This document shows positions 16,352-25,355 of a stretch of 64,000 nucleotides of DNA, piece after piece; the first letter of the stretch is position 1, and each line of letters opens with the position of its first letter. The notes beneath the pieces were generated by a model, which worked only from the letters and a program-made list of their open reading frames with translations, ran no database searches and was not told where the DNA came from. The stretch is from Bin125 sp026705025 (GTDB taxonomy: Bacteria; Chloroflexota; Dehalococcoidia; Bin125). The DNA lies in the NCBI GenBank assembly GCA_026705025.1, contig JAPPBN010000012.1, positions 1 through 64,000 on the forward strand, given 5' to 3'. Position numbers and translations under genes: made by a program.

Positions 16352-17524
16352 CTAGGCGCGGGGCAGTCCGAGACCTCGCGTCGCGATGATCCCTCGCTGA
16401 ATCTCCGAGGAGCCACCCGCAATCGTGGCCGGCACCGAGGACATGTACTGCTCGGTGAACCAACCCTTCATCTGCGCATACGGGTCGCCCTTGCGCACCT
16501 GTCCGTAGCTGCCCATTGTGTTGATCCCGAAGCGCGCGAACCGCTGCGACAGCTCCGACGAGAACATCTTCGCCACCGACGCCTCATGGTTCGGAGCCAG
16601 GCCGCCCTGCTGCATCGACAACACCCGCAGCGAGAGCATCCGCGAGACCTCGATGTTGATCGCCGTGTCCGCCACGCCAAGCTTCGCCTCTCGCGATGTA
16701 GCTGGACTCTCGCCCAGGTAGTCGATGAAGTCCTCGAAGTTGCGTCGCAGCGCGGCGCTGCCGGACAGCGCACTGCGCTCGAAGTCCATCGTCGCCATGC
16801 CCACGTACCAGCCGCGATTCTCTTCACCGACGCGGTTTTCCACGGGCACGCGCACGTCCTCGAAAAAGACCTCGTTGAACCCGTGCCCGCCAAGCATGTT
16901 GATCAGCGGCCGCACCGTGATTCCCGGCGTCTTCATGTCGACCAACAGGTAGGTGATCCCGCGATGCTTCGGCGCGTCGGGGTCGGTCCGCACCAGCGCG
17001 AACATCCAGTCAGCGCGGTGCGCGTTCGAGGTCCAGATCTTCTGACCGTTGATCACATAATCGTCGCCGTCCTTGACGGCGCGGGTCTGTAGCGAGGCCA
17101 GATCGGATCCCGAGCCCGGCTCGGAGTACCCCTGGCACCACGACGCCCGCGAGTTGACGATGTCGTCGAGGAACTGACTCTTCTGGCCGTCGGTGCCGTA
17201 CACCAGCAACGTCGGGCCGACGTAGCCAACCGAGATCAGGTCCGGTCCGGGCACGCGGTGATAAGCCAACTCCTCGTTGAAGATCGCCTGCTCGGCAAAC
17301 GACAGGCCCATCCCGCCGTGCTCCGTGGGCCAGGCCGGCGCCGTCCAGCCCTTCTCGGCGAGCTTGGTGCGAATGCCCTTGGAGAACTCCCACGCCTCGT
17401 CGGAACCCTCTTCGTCGTTGGAGACGTCGAGACCGTTCCAGTCCTCACCGAATTCTTCGCGGATCCAGCCCCGAATCTCGTGGCGCCAGGCTTCCTGATC
17501 GTTGTTGAATTCAAAGTCCATCAT
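16352..17524 (-). CDS. Acyl-CoA dehydrogenase (FadE-like)
   Basis: 390-residue FAD enzyme that introduces a trans-2 double bond into acyl-CoA. Family markers are the YSEPGSGSDLASLQTRA and the INGQKIWTSNAHRADW blocks of the middle domain, and the C-terminal GGSSEIQRGIIATRGLGLPR that contacts FAD and closes the chain. It is of the type common in mycobacterial steroid/branched-chain catabolism, often acting with a second subunit; no partner is adjacent here. It lies upstream of glutamate dehydrogenase and downstream of the anti-sigma gene on the same strand. Confidence 0.93.
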   Translation of the reverse strand: MMDFEFNNDQEAWRHEIRGWIREEFGEDWNGLDVSNDEEGSDEAWEFSKGIRTKLAEKGWTAPAWPTEHGGMGLSFAEQAIFNEELAYHRVPGPDLISVGYVGPTLLVYGTDGQKSQFLDDIVNSRASWCQGYSEPGSGSDLASLQTRAVKDGDDYVINGQKIWTSNAHRADWMFALVRTDPDAPKHRGITYLLVDMKTPGITVRPLINMLGGHGFNEVFFEDVRVPVENRVGEENRGWYVGMATMDFERSALSGSAALRRNFEDFIDYLGESPATSREAKLGVADTAINIEVSRMLSLRVLSMQQGGLAPNHEASVAKMFSSELSQRFARFGINTMGSYGQVRKGDPYAQMKGWFTEQYMSSVPATIAGGSSEIQRGIIATRGLGLPRA

Positions 17525-17585
17525 GCATCCTCGCTGCTACTCGCGCATTCGCTGGCAGTGTACCTGCGAGCCGCCGGAACTCGCC

Positions 17586-18293
17586 TCACCGGCGAGCGAA
17601 CTGGTAGAGGATGTCATCCGACGACGGCGTGCCGTCAGCTCGCGCTGCCGGATCGTCTTTCGATACAGCGAATCCAATCAGCGCGTCGTCGGACTCCAGC
17701 ACATTGGGGTTCAGCGACACCGCCGCACGGCCCTCCGCATCCCGCTCGAAGATCGGACCCGGCTCGACCGCTCCCGACTCGCGTACCAGCCACAGTTGCC
17801 AGGACTCGCCCGCTTCTAGCTCTGGCAGGCCCCAGAACACCAGCGCAAACAGCCGCTGCTCGTAGTGAGGTAACAGCACTCCGGTCACGCCATCCTCGGT
17901 CAGGGCAACAGCCTGACCCGATATGGGATCGTCGGCGCGGAATGCCAGAACGCCGAAAATCGCCCCGATCGCGGCGAGCGCTCCAACGATCAGCCAGACC
18001 GCACCACGCCGGGCCGCGCGCAGGGTGCGCCGTGAGCGCACCTTCGGCGGCCGCTCAATCCGGGCCCGTTGAATCAACCGCTGCTCGAGCCGGGCTTCCA
18101 CGTTGCTCCGGTCAATCACCAGGGTCGCGCAGGTGATCGCCGCGACGGCCGTGGGCCAGGCCGCGCAACGGCCGCGGAGCGCCGGATCCGATCGCACCGC
18201 GCCTTCCACCGAGTCACGCTCCGCCCCCTGGAGCAATCCCAGGTAGAACGCCGCGAGCGGCCGTTCGCCGCTGCTCGCTGTCGTCTCAGTCAT
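17586..18293 (-). CDS. RskA-like anti-sigma factor
   Basis: 235-residue single-pass membrane protein. The N-terminal 95 residues would be the cytoplasmic sigma-binding part; a membrane helix spans about 98-118. The outer domain matches the RskA/anti-sigma-K C-terminal domain (GESWQLWLVRESGAVEPGPIF and FAVSKDDPAARADGTPS near the end). No zinc-binding HxxxCxxC motif is present. The ATG directly abuts the stop codon of the upstream sigma-like gene (TAGATG), so the pair is translationally coupled. It probably sequesters that sigma factor until a signal triggers release. Confidence 0.86.
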   Translation of the reverse strand: MTETTASSGERPLAAFYLGLLQGAERDSVEGAVRSDPALRGRCAAWPTAVAAITCATLVIDRSNVEARLEQRLIQRARIERPPKVRSRRTLRAARRGAVWLIVGALAAIGAIFGVLAFRADDPISGQAVALTEDGVTGVLLPHYEQRLFALVFWGLPELEAGESWQLWLVRESGAVEPGPIFERDAEGRAAVSLNPNVLESDDALIGFAVSKDDPAARADGTPSSDDILYQFARR

Positions 18294-18806
18294 CTATGAA
18301 GCCTGCCGTGTCAGATGACCGCTCCGAATGCTGTCGACGACCGCGTCCAGGGCCAGGTTCAGCGATTCGTCATCGGCTCTCAGCCCATCGAGCCAGGCGT
18401 CTTCCAGTTGCCGTCCCTGTCCGGCCGGCAGCCGCAGCATGACCCGCTGCAACTCATCGTGATCGAGTTCATCCACAACATCGGGAAGTGTGGCGTCGGC
18501 GGGCATGACGAACGGCTGCAGATCGCGCGCAGCCAACGCAGCCGTCACCCCGCGCCGGCGCACGGCCAGGGCCAGATCCCGAACGATGCGCAGGATGTGG
18601 ACATCCAGCGCCGCCGATGCCCAATGTTCGGGTTCCGACCAGATCAGCAGGAACGCCTCTTCAACGATTGCATCCGCCTGACCGGGCCCGACGATTCGCC
18701 GAGCCAGCTCCCTCGCAGTCGCGCCGTAGCTGCGGAATGCGTCGCGCAGTGCGATTTCGTCCCCGTCGACGATCCGCTGGAACAGTTCTCGCGATGCCAC
18801 AGGCAC
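18294..18806 (-). CDS. ECF sigma-factor-like protein with an atypical region 4
   Basis: 170 residues. The first half matches ECF sigma region 2: FRSYGATARELARRIVG followed by QADAIVEEAFLLIW, the core-binding and -10 recognition helices. Region 4 begins normally (LQRVMLRLPAGQGRQLEDAWLDGL), but the following helix-turn-helix is poorly conserved; the usual SxxEIAxxLGxxxGTVKSR pattern is missing. It may recognise promoters differently or be a degenerate regulator. It lies 5 bases after a cupin gene and abuts the anti-sigma gene. Regulation by the adjacent anti-sigma is inferred from context. Confidence 0.78.
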   Translation of the reverse strand: MPVASRELFQRIVDGDEIALRDAFRSYGATARELARRIVGPGQADAIVEEAFLLIWSEPEHWASAALDVHILRIVRDLALAVRRRGVTAALAARDLQPFVMPADATLPDVVDELDHDELQRVMLRLPAGQGRQLEDAWLDGLRADDESLNLALDAVVDSIRSGHLTRQAS

Positions 18807-18811
18807 GGCAA

Positions 18812-19228
18812 TCAGAGTTGTGGGCGAATGTCCACGCGCCCGTAGTCATCCGCCAGTCGCACGATGTCCTCTTCATCGTCGGGCAGTCGCGAGGCGATCT
18901 CAAGAATGTCGGCGCCCGATGGTCCGGCGGCCAGTCGATGCAGCATCCCCGCTTGAATCTCCTGGCGCTCGCCTTCCTGCATCGCTATCTCCTGCAACGT
19001 GTCGATGCGGGGGCCCAGGGTGAGAACTGCGTGACCGCTGAGCAACATCAGGGTTTCACGTTTACGACGGTGATACTGGAGCGACAGGCGCTGATCCGGC
19101 CTGATCCGCAGCGCCTTCACCACGGTGCTGGATGTGCGTCTGAGGATCAGTTCTTCACCCCACGGCTTCGGGATCCGCACCAGCGGTGGTTTGGCCAGGA
19201 TCGTCGAGGTCCCGGTTTCCTTCGCCAC
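18812..19228 (-). CDS. Cupin, mannose-6-phosphate isomerase-like
   Basis: 138-residue single cupin domain resembling the C-terminal half of ManC-type mannose-6-phosphate isomerase: KPWGEELIL at the start, RLSLQYHRRKRETLMLLSG (metal-ligand-type motif), the IQAGMLHRLAAG strand, and a closing DDIVRLEDDYGR-like stretch. It is first in a probable three-gene unit with the sigma-like and anti-sigma genes, separated by only 5 bases. It may be a sugar-phosphate enzyme or a small-molecule sensor feeding into sigma control, as cupins do in ChrR anti-sigma factors. Confidence 0.83.
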   Translation of the reverse strand: MAKETGTSTILAKPPLVRIPKPWGEELILRRTSSTVVKALRIRPDQRLSLQYHRRKRETLMLLSGHAVLTLGPRIDTLQEIAMQEGERQEIQAGMLHRLAAGPSGADILEIASRLPDDEEDIVRLADDYGRVDIRPQL

Positions 19229-19348
19229 GAGACCTCCTCCGTGTTCTGCCCGTCGCGCCGCTGACTAGAGTGAGGGTATGAGGGCCGGCGGTGTCAACCA
19301 ACCGCTGCGCGCCAATCTCTGCATAACTGCCTGCTTCGGAGGCCACGG

Positions 19349-20608
19349 TTGAGCGGTCGGTTGCTGCTGACGGTGTTGGTCCTCGCCGTGGTCTCCGCTG
19401 CCGTCGGCGCGGGGGCCGCATTGCTCCTGCGGCCGGGCGACGAAACTGCGCAGACCTCGTCCCAGGTGACGGTCGTCGCGACCACCCCTCCGCCCGATGC
19501 CTCGGAACAGCCGCAAGAGAAACCCGCCGAGCGGCCGAGCCAGAGGGTCGAGCAATCCCCAACTTCGTCCGCTCCGGCCGCCGGCACCGCCCCGGAGGAG
19601 GTTGTGTCGCAGGAGCAGTCAACCACTGCCTCGACCCTACTGAGCGCCGAACAGCATGCCGAATCCCAGGAAGCCGAGGAACCACAGCCGGTTGAACAGA
19701 CAGCTGCACAACAGGAACAGGAAGCAAGCGGCATCGAGGTCGATCCGCCCCCCGAAGCGCAGCCGCGGGTTGTGATCACGACCACCCCAGCGCGGCTCAC
19801 CCAGGGCGAAGCTCTGGCGCTAACGGTCGAGAGCGAACAGGCTTCCGCCGTGGCTGCGACCATTGGCGGCCGAAGCTGGAATCTCATCCAGACCGCTCCC
19901 GGCCTCTGGTGGACCGTGATCGCGATCCCTCGTGACGCCGACACAGGCACGACTGCAATCGTGGTCGATCTCTACGCCGAAGACGGCGACTGGTTGCGCT
20001 CCGCGTCGGCCTCGGTGGTGGTGCTGGCCAACGCAGCGCCACTGGAGGAAGTCACCCTTGGTGGCACCGGTACGCCGGCCGACCCTGCTGACGTAGCGCG
20101 GGACATCGCAGTGCGCTTCAGCGACCACATCTCGGTCAGCGGACCGCCGCGCTGGGACGGACCCTGGATCCTCCCGGTCGAGGGAGAGGTCACCGGCGTC
20201 TTTGGCGCCCGGCGCACGTACGACGGCGTCCAAGCCCAGGGCTGGCATCACGGCCACGACATCGCCGCGCAGCACGGCGACCCGATCGTCGCGCCCGCGC
20301 CGGGGACGGTCGTCTGGACCGGAGAGGTGATTCTGCACGGCATCGGCGTGATCATCGACCATGGCGCCGGCGTCTACAGCGGCTACTGGCACATGTCCCT
20401 GATCGCCGTCCGCGAGGGCATGGATGTCGCGCCTGGCGACTGGCTCGGCAACATCGGCAATACCGGCCTCTCGACCGGTCCGCATTTGCACTGGGAAGTC
20501 ATCATTCAGGGAGTGGACGTCGATCCCGTCCAGTGGTTGGGCGAAGACCTACCGCCCCTCCCACCGTTCGCTGCCGAGCCCGAGCAGTCCACAGATACAC
20601 TCGACTAA
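19349..20608 (+). CDS. Membrane-anchored M23 metallopeptidase
   Basis: 419-residue M23 (LytM-type) peptidase. The N-terminal hydrophobic stretch (4-27) is a signal anchor, followed by a long Pro/Glu/Gln-rich spacer (30-140), a beta domain (about 140-240) and the catalytic domain (about 270-395). Zinc-site residues are H300 and D304 (HxxxD) and H381 of GPHLHWE, with H348 and H379 also present. The start is TTG at 19349, fixed by a perfect GGAGG six bases upstream; no ATG fits. The stop overlaps the next gene by one base. A role in cell-wall turnover is likely. Confidence 0.92.
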   Translation: MSGRLLLTVLVLAVVSAAVGAGAALLLRPGDETAQTSSQVTVVATTPPPDASEQPQEKPAERPSQRVEQSPTSSAPAAGTAPEEVVSQEQSTTASTLLSAEQHAESQEAEEPQPVEQTAAQQEQEASGIEVDPPPEAQPRVVITTTPARLTQGEALALTVESEQASAVAATIGGRSWNLIQTAPGLWWTVIAIPRDADTGTTAIVVDLYAEDGDWLRSASASVVVLANAAPLEEVTLGGTGTPADPADVARDIAVRFSDHISVSGPPRWDGPWILPVEGEVTGVFGARRTYDGVQAQGWHHGHDIAAQHGDPIVAPAPGTVVWTGEVILHGIGVIIDHGAGVYSGYWHMSLIAVREGMDVAPGDWLGNIGNTGLSTGPHLHWEVIIQGVDVDPVQWLGEDLPPLPPFAAEPEQSTDTLD

Positions 20609-21516
20609 TGCCGCAGGCTCTGGCCGTCCACGATCGGGCGAGCGACTTCGCCTTTGCGCTTGGCGCCCGCTTTCCCGATCTCACTCCCGCCGACCTGCAG
20701 GTCTCTCAGGAGCCGGACGGCGACCTGATCAGGGTCCAATGGGAAGACTGGATCGCGCTCTTCCCCCAGTCCGAAGCCGCGTCCGAGCAACTAACCGTCA
20801 TGTCTTCACTGATGCCCCATCTGCGCGGCTTCCTCAGCCCCACGGTGCCGCTCTGGGAGGAATCCGATCACCTCGACGACTGGAAGCGTCATTGGCAGGC
20901 CGCTCGGCAAACGCAGGGTCGTCCACTGAGGCCTGAGCTGATCGTCGAACAGAATCGGGAACGCCTCGTCCGCGACCTGGCCGGATTCTTCCACGAACTG
21001 CACGAGTTTTCGGTCGAACGCGCCCGAGGCCTGGGCGCGCCCTCATTTCGCGAGTGGCGCGACGAACACGAGGCGCTCTCGCGCCGCGCGCTGACCATCA
21101 TGCGCCCGCTCGTCAACTGGTCCCAGATCACCTGGGCGCGGCGATGGTGGTCGCGATTCCTCGACGACGATGCGGTCTGGCGAATCGAGCCGCGCCTCGT
21201 CCACGGCGGCGTCACGATCGAGCGCCTGCTCGTCGACCCATTGGTCCAACAACTCACCACCGTCACCGGCTGGCACGGACTCGGCGTCGCCGACCCGGCC
21301 GTCGACTTCGCCCAGCTGATCGACTGCTACGGAACCGAGCTGGGCTGGCGGATCGTCGAACACTACGGTGAACTCGGCTCCACCGCCGACGCCGCCCTCT
21401 TCCGCCGCATCCGCCTGCAACAGACCGTCAGCCGCTTCCGCGACCTCGTCAACGCCGCCAACCGCGACGGGCCCGAAAGCGAGACCGTCGCCAGCGCCCT
21501 CATGCTTCTCCGATAG
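20608..21516 (+). CDS. Aminoglycoside phosphotransferase-fold protein, probable pseudokinase
   Basis: 302 residues with an APH/choline-kinase-like layout: the WIALFPQSEAASEQ segment (N-lobe), FFHELHEF, then RLVHGGVTIERLLVD (about 197-210) and VADPAVDFAQLID (227-239). These align with the Brenner motif HGDxxxxN and the metal-binding IDFG/GDPAxDLA block, but catalytic Asp is Gly201, the Asn position is Arg206 and the metal Asp is Gly221. Kinase chemistry is unlikely. The ATG shares one base with the M23 stop (TAATG), so it is coupled to that peptidase. A regulatory or scaffold role is inferred. Confidence 0.75.
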   Translation: MPQALAVHDRASDFAFALGARFPDLTPADLQVSQEPDGDLIRVQWEDWIALFPQSEAASEQLTVMSSLMPHLRGFLSPTVPLWEESDHLDDWKRHWQAARQTQGRPLRPELIVEQNRERLVRDLAGFFHELHEFSVERARGLGAPSFREWRDEHEALSRRALTIMRPLVNWSQITWARRWWSRFLDDDAVWRIEPRLVHGGVTIERLLVDPLVQQLTTVTGWHGLGVADPAVDFAQLIDCYGTELGWRIVEHYGELGSTADAALFRRIRLQQTVSRFRDLVNAANRDGPESETVASALMLLR

Positions 21517-21586
21517 GCCACTGCTGGTTTGGTACCTTTGACTCCATCAGACCCAGTGAGTCGGACGATCGGAAGGACAACCAACC

Positions 21587-22141
21587 ATGAGTGACGCACC
21601 CGCCCGCGCCATGACTCCCGTTGGCGTCAACCATCTGGTCCTCAACGTGCGCGACATCGACGTCGCCCACGAATTCTGGACCGAGGTGATGGGCTTCCGC
21701 CACATCGGATCGCTCAAGCCGCGCGATCAACGGTCGATGACCATGCGCTTCTACAACGGCCTCTCCGAGAGCCACCACGACCTCGCCCTGGCCGAGATCA
21801 TGGGCGACTCGGAGGAGTCCGGCGACTGGTCGATGGCCCCCCGGCGGCCCGGACTCAACCACCTCGCCATTCACTACCCCGACCGGGACTCGTGGCTGAA
21901 GCAGATCGCCTTCCTGCAGTCCAGGGGCGTCAAGTTCAACCTGCGCATCAATCACGGGATGACGCACTCGGTCTACATCAACGACCCCGACGGCCACGGC
22001 ATCGAAGTGCTCTACGAACTCCCGCGCGAGCACTGGGAAGGCGACATCGACGGCGCGCTCAATTACGCCGAGGTGCTGCCGACCGAGGGTGATGAGGCGC
22101 TCGTCGACGAACCCACGCCCGCCTTCACCGGCGGCGACTAG
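21587..22141 (+). CDS. VOC-family (glyoxalase/extradiol dioxygenase-like) protein
   Basis: 184 residues with two vicinal-oxygen-chelate modules: VNHLVLNVRDIDVAHEFWTEVMGFRHIG, then GLNHLAIHYPD and the closing DPDGHGIEVLYELP. The metal-ligand set is the usual His (NHL), His (NHLAIH) and Glu (IEVLYE). Similar small proteins are extradiol ring-cleavage dioxygenases or related enzymes. It sits 12 bases ahead of an HpaB-type hydroxylase, which fits a catechol-type substrate. A dioxygenase activity is inferred from family and neighbour. Confidence 0.87.
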   Translation: MSDAPARAMTPVGVNHLVLNVRDIDVAHEFWTEVMGFRHIGSLKPRDQRSMTMRFYNGLSESHHDLALAEIMGDSEESGDWSMAPRRPGLNHLAIHYPDRDSWLKQIAFLQSRGVKFNLRINHGMTHSVYINDPDGHGIEVLYELPREHWEGDIDGALNYAEVLPTEGDEALVDEPTPAFTGGD

Positions 22142-22153
22142 GGCCGACGACGG

Positions 22154-23626
22154 ATGGCTATGCGCGACGGCGCGGCCTACCTGGCCGGGCTGAAAGACCA
22201 ACGCCGTATCTGGCACAACGGCGCCCTGGTGGAGGATGTCACCACCGCGCCCGGCTTCGCCAACGCCGCTCACACCATCGCCGCCTACTACGACTTCCAG
22301 TGCGATCCCGCCAACCGCGACATCCTCTCCTACGAGGATGAGGACGGCGAACGCTCTCACCGCTCGTTCAAGGTTCCCCGCTCGAAACATGATCTGCGGG
22401 ATCGAGGCGCCGCCTACGCTGCCTGGGCCGAACACACCGGTGGGCAGCTTGGCCGCGCGCCCGACTACATGAACGCCGCCATCGCCGGCGTCGCCGCTGC
22501 GAGACATCACTGGGGACAGAATGAACCGGAGTTGGGCGAGCACGCCGCCGCCATCCTCGACCATTGTCGTCGCAATGACGTCTGCCTGACCCACACCTTC
22601 ATCACTCCGCAGATCGACCGCAAGACCCCGCTCGGCGAACAGGACCCCTTCCTCAACGCCGGCGTCGTCAAGCGAACCTCGGACAGCATCATCGTCCGCG
22701 GCGCGCGCATCCTGGGCACGCTGGCGCCGTTCTCCGACGAAAACCTGTCGATGGTCCTACCAATCGTCAAGGGCGACGAAGAGCTCAAGTACGCGCTTTG
22801 CTTCACCATCCCAGTCGACGCCCCGGGACTGCACTGGGTCTGCCGCGACTCCTTCGACCCCAACCGCTCAACCCACGACTACCCAATCTCCAGCCGCTTT
22901 GAGGAGATCGACACCGTCGCCGTCTTCGACGACGTGGAAGTGCCCTGGGAAAACGTCTTCGGCTACCAGGACGAGAAGATCCACAACACGGCCCTGATGG
23001 TCATGCGCTTCCAGGAATCCCTCGGTCACCACGTGATCGTCAAGAACGTCGCCAAGACGCGCTTCCTCCTGGGACTGGCCCACCTGATCGCCGAGAACGC
23101 CCAGACCAACTCGTTCATCAACGTTCAGATCCGTATCGGCGAGATCGTCACCATGCTCCAGACGCTCGAGTCGATCGCGATCGCGGCGGTCGAGGGCGCC
23201 GTGGAAAATCCTGACAACGGCGTCTGGTACTGCAACGCCAACGCGATCACGGCCGGCCTCCGCCTCTTCCCCGACTACTACGTCCAGATCATCGACCACA
23301 TCAAGCAGATCGGCGGCAGCAACTTCATGGCCGCCCCATCCGAGGCCAACATGGAGGCCATTACCGAAGCAGTCGGCCCATCGGTCGAGCGCTACTTCAA
23401 GGGCGCCGCCGACATGACCGAAGAAGGCATCGACAAGGTCCCCCTCTTCCGCCTCGCCTGGGACGTCGTCGGTACTTCCCTCGCCGGCCGCCAGGAACTG
23501 TACGAGCGCTTCTTCTTCGGCGACCAGCAGGTCTCCAAGTCCCAGTCCTACCTCCGCTTCGACAAGACGGAAGCAATCGAAACGGTCCGCCGATTGCTGG
23601 ACCCGAAGTGGCTCAGCCACTCTTGA
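22154..23626 (+). CDS. 4-hydroxyphenylacetate 3-monooxygenase-type FADH2 oxygenase (HpaB family)
   Basis: 490 residues, matching the HpaB/HadA family of two-component flavin monooxygenases that ortho-hydroxylate phenols using FADH2 supplied by a reductase. Family-like blocks include the N-terminal YLAGLKDQRRIWHNG, CLTHTFITPQIDRK, KRTSDSIIVRGARILGT, VPWENVFGYQDEK and GGSNFMAAPSEA. No flavin reductase (HpaC) is adjacent, so it would be encoded elsewhere. The upstream VOC gene could cleave the catechol product. The true substrate is not determined. Confidence 0.9.
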   Translation: MAMRDGAAYLAGLKDQRRIWHNGALVEDVTTAPGFANAAHTIAAYYDFQCDPANRDILSYEDEDGERSHRSFKVPRSKHDLRDRGAAYAAWAEHTGGQLGRAPDYMNAAIAGVAAARHHWGQNEPELGEHAAAILDHCRRNDVCLTHTFITPQIDRKTPLGEQDPFLNAGVVKRTSDSIIVRGARILGTLAPFSDENLSMVLPIVKGDEELKYALCFTIPVDAPGLHWVCRDSFDPNRSTHDYPISSRFEEIDTVAVFDDVEVPWENVFGYQDEKIHNTALMVMRFQESLGHHVIVKNVAKTRFLLGLAHLIAENAQTNSFINVQIRIGEIVTMLQTLESIAIAAVEGAVENPDNGVWYCNANAITAGLRLFPDYYVQIIDHIKQIGGSNFMAAPSEANMEAITEAVGPSVERYFKGAADMTEEGIDKVPLFRLAWDVVGTSLAGRQELYERFFFGDQQVSKSQSYLRFDKTEAIETVRRLLDPKWLSHS

Positions 23627-24333
23627 GCGCTACCCCTTCGCTGCACATGCGCACGATGTATCGCTTCAATGAAGCGGGTCGGATCGTCTCGACGCTGGAA
23701 CCGAATCCGGCGATCGGACCCTCATTCACGCTGATTCGTGGCCGCTCCGAGTGCGTCTGGGCGGTCGGAGCAAGGCTGGACCCCGCGGTTGCTGAAGAGT
23801 TGGACGCGCTGGCCGCACAGGAACAGCCGCTGGACGATTGGCGAGAGCAGCCACGGTTCACTAATCGCTATCGCGACATCCTCGGCGGCGAGCTCGTCTC
23901 CGGGCCGGCTCTGGATTTCCCCGATCAAATCGAGGCGCCGGAGGGCGTCTCGCTGCTCGAGGATGCGTCGCTGCTGGAGCGGCACTTCCAGGGCTGGACT
24001 GCAGAGGAGATACAGGGTCGCACACCGATCGCTGCAATCATCGAAGACGGCCACGCCGTGAGCGTTTGCGCCTGCGCCCGCCGCACCGACGAAGCAGCGG
24101 AGGCCAGCCTGGAAACGGCCGAGCTGTTTCGCGGGCGAAGACTGGCTCAACAAGTCACCGCAGCCTGGGCCGTCGCAGTCCGCGCCTCTGGTCGGATTCC
24201 GCTGTACAGCACGTCGTGGCGGAACGCGGCCTCGCTTGCAGTGGCTCGAAAGCTGGGTCTGTCGACCTACGCTGCGTCCTGGACGCTGTACGCACAGTCG
24301 CATGAAGACCGTTCTTTATCGACTAATCCCTGA
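23608..24333 (+). CDS. GNAT-fold N-acetyltransferase
   Basis: 241 residues. The C-terminal half has the GNAT core: ELFRGRRLAQQVTAAWAVAV (acetyl-CoA pyrophosphate loop, R-G-R-R-L) and the YSTSWRNAASLAVARKLGL block, as in the GNAT_acetyltran/FR47-like group. The N-terminal half is unlike the usual small GNAT and may bind the substrate. The frame allows a GTG at 23608, overlapping the monooxygenase end by 19 bases, or an ATG at 23647; neither has a clear ribosome-binding site. Substrate unknown. Confidence 0.8.
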   Translation: MAQPLLSATPSLHMRTMYRFNEAGRIVSTLEPNPAIGPSFTLIRGRSECVWAVGARLDPAVAEELDALAAQEQPLDDWREQPRFTNRYRDILGGELVSGPALDFPDQIEAPEGVSLLEDASLLERHFQGWTAEEIQGRTPIAAIIEDGHAVSVCACARRTDEAAEASLETAELFRGRRLAQQVTAAWAVAVRASGRIPLYSTSWRNAASLAVARKLGLSTYAASWTLYAQSHEDRSLSTNP

Positions 24334-24409
24334 GCAGCCGACGTTTGACCCTGCCCACCGCCCACGCCTAGCCTCCTCCCGTATCTCGCGTTCAGGAAGA
24401 GGGGATGAC

Positions 24410-25324
24410 ATGGGACACCTCGATGGCAAGGTGGCGTTGGTCACCGGCGGCGCCGGTGGCATGGGATCGCAAATCTGCAAGGTCTTCGCCGAGCAGGGTG
24501 CCTCCGTCGTCGCCTGCGACACCGGCTTCGACGTGGAGGGCCGCGCCGGCATGGATCCGTCCAAAGTCCAGGCAGTGGTCGATGAGATCATCGCCAACGG
24601 TGGACATGCCGTCGCCGTCGCCGGCGACATCGCCGACATGGACACCGCCGAACGCGCCGTCCAGACCGCAATCGACAGCTTCGGCGACCTCGACATCCTC
24701 GTCTGCGCTCACGGCATTCTGCGCGAGCGCATGGTCTTCAACATGACCGAGGAGGAGTGGGACGAGCTGGTCAGGATTCACCTCAAAGGCTGTTTCGCCC
24801 CGACCAAGTTCGCTGCCATCCACTGGCGCGCCAACCGCGACAAGGGCAACCGGCGAATCATCTATTTCACCTCCTCCGCCGGCGTCCGAGGCGAGGCTGG
24901 CCAGCCCAACTATTCCGCGGCGCACGCCGGGAAGATCGGACTCTCCCTGTCCAACGCCGAGGCGCTCGAGCGCTATGGGGTGACCTCGAACTGCATTTCG
25001 CCCGCCGCCTCTACCCGAATGACCGACCGAGGCCGCGAGGTCGACCAGAGTTCCGACGCCCCCAGCCTCAGCGCCGCCGGCACAATGATGGACCCGAGCA
25101 ACGTCACCCCCGTTGTCACCTATCTCGCCTCCGACGCCTCAGCCGACATCTCCGGCCGAGTCGTCGGCACAACCGGCGGGCGCCTCACCATCTGGAAAGA
25201 GCCCGAGTGGGAGCAGACGATCTGGAATGTCGAACCGTACTGGGACATCGACACGCTGTTCGACCTGATCCCGCTCACATTCGAGCTGCAGGGCGTCGGC
25301 CCGCCGCCGCGACAGTTCCCTTAA
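24410..25324 (+). CDS. SDR-family protein with a YxxxH active site
   Basis: 304-residue short-chain dehydrogenase-fold protein. The N-terminal TGGAGGMG motif binds NAD(P). The catalytic Ser lies in FTSSAG (155-156) and Tyr168 follows, but the Lys expected four residues on is His172 (YSAAHAGK, with Lys at 175). The usual NNAG motif is CAHG at 99-102. The C-terminus is longer than the typical 250 residues. The ATG at 24410 is preceded by GGAAGAGGGG. It forms a tandem pair with the next gene. Oxidoreductase activity is possible but altered. Confidence 0.85.
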   Translation: MGHLDGKVALVTGGAGGMGSQICKVFAEQGASVVACDTGFDVEGRAGMDPSKVQAVVDEIIANGGHAVAVAGDIADMDTAERAVQTAIDSFGDLDILVCAHGILRERMVFNMTEEEWDELVRIHLKGCFAPTKFAAIHWRANRDKGNRRIIYFTSSAGVRGEAGQPNYSAAHAGKIGLSLSNAEALERYGVTSNCISPAASTRMTDRGREVDQSSDAPSLSAAGTMMDPSNVTPVVTYLASDASADISGRVVGTTGGRLTIWKEPEWEQTIWNVEPYWDIDTLFDLIPLTFELQGVGPPPRQFP

Positions 25325-25355
25325 CGGCCGGCGCTCAGTTGAACAAGGCATCACT

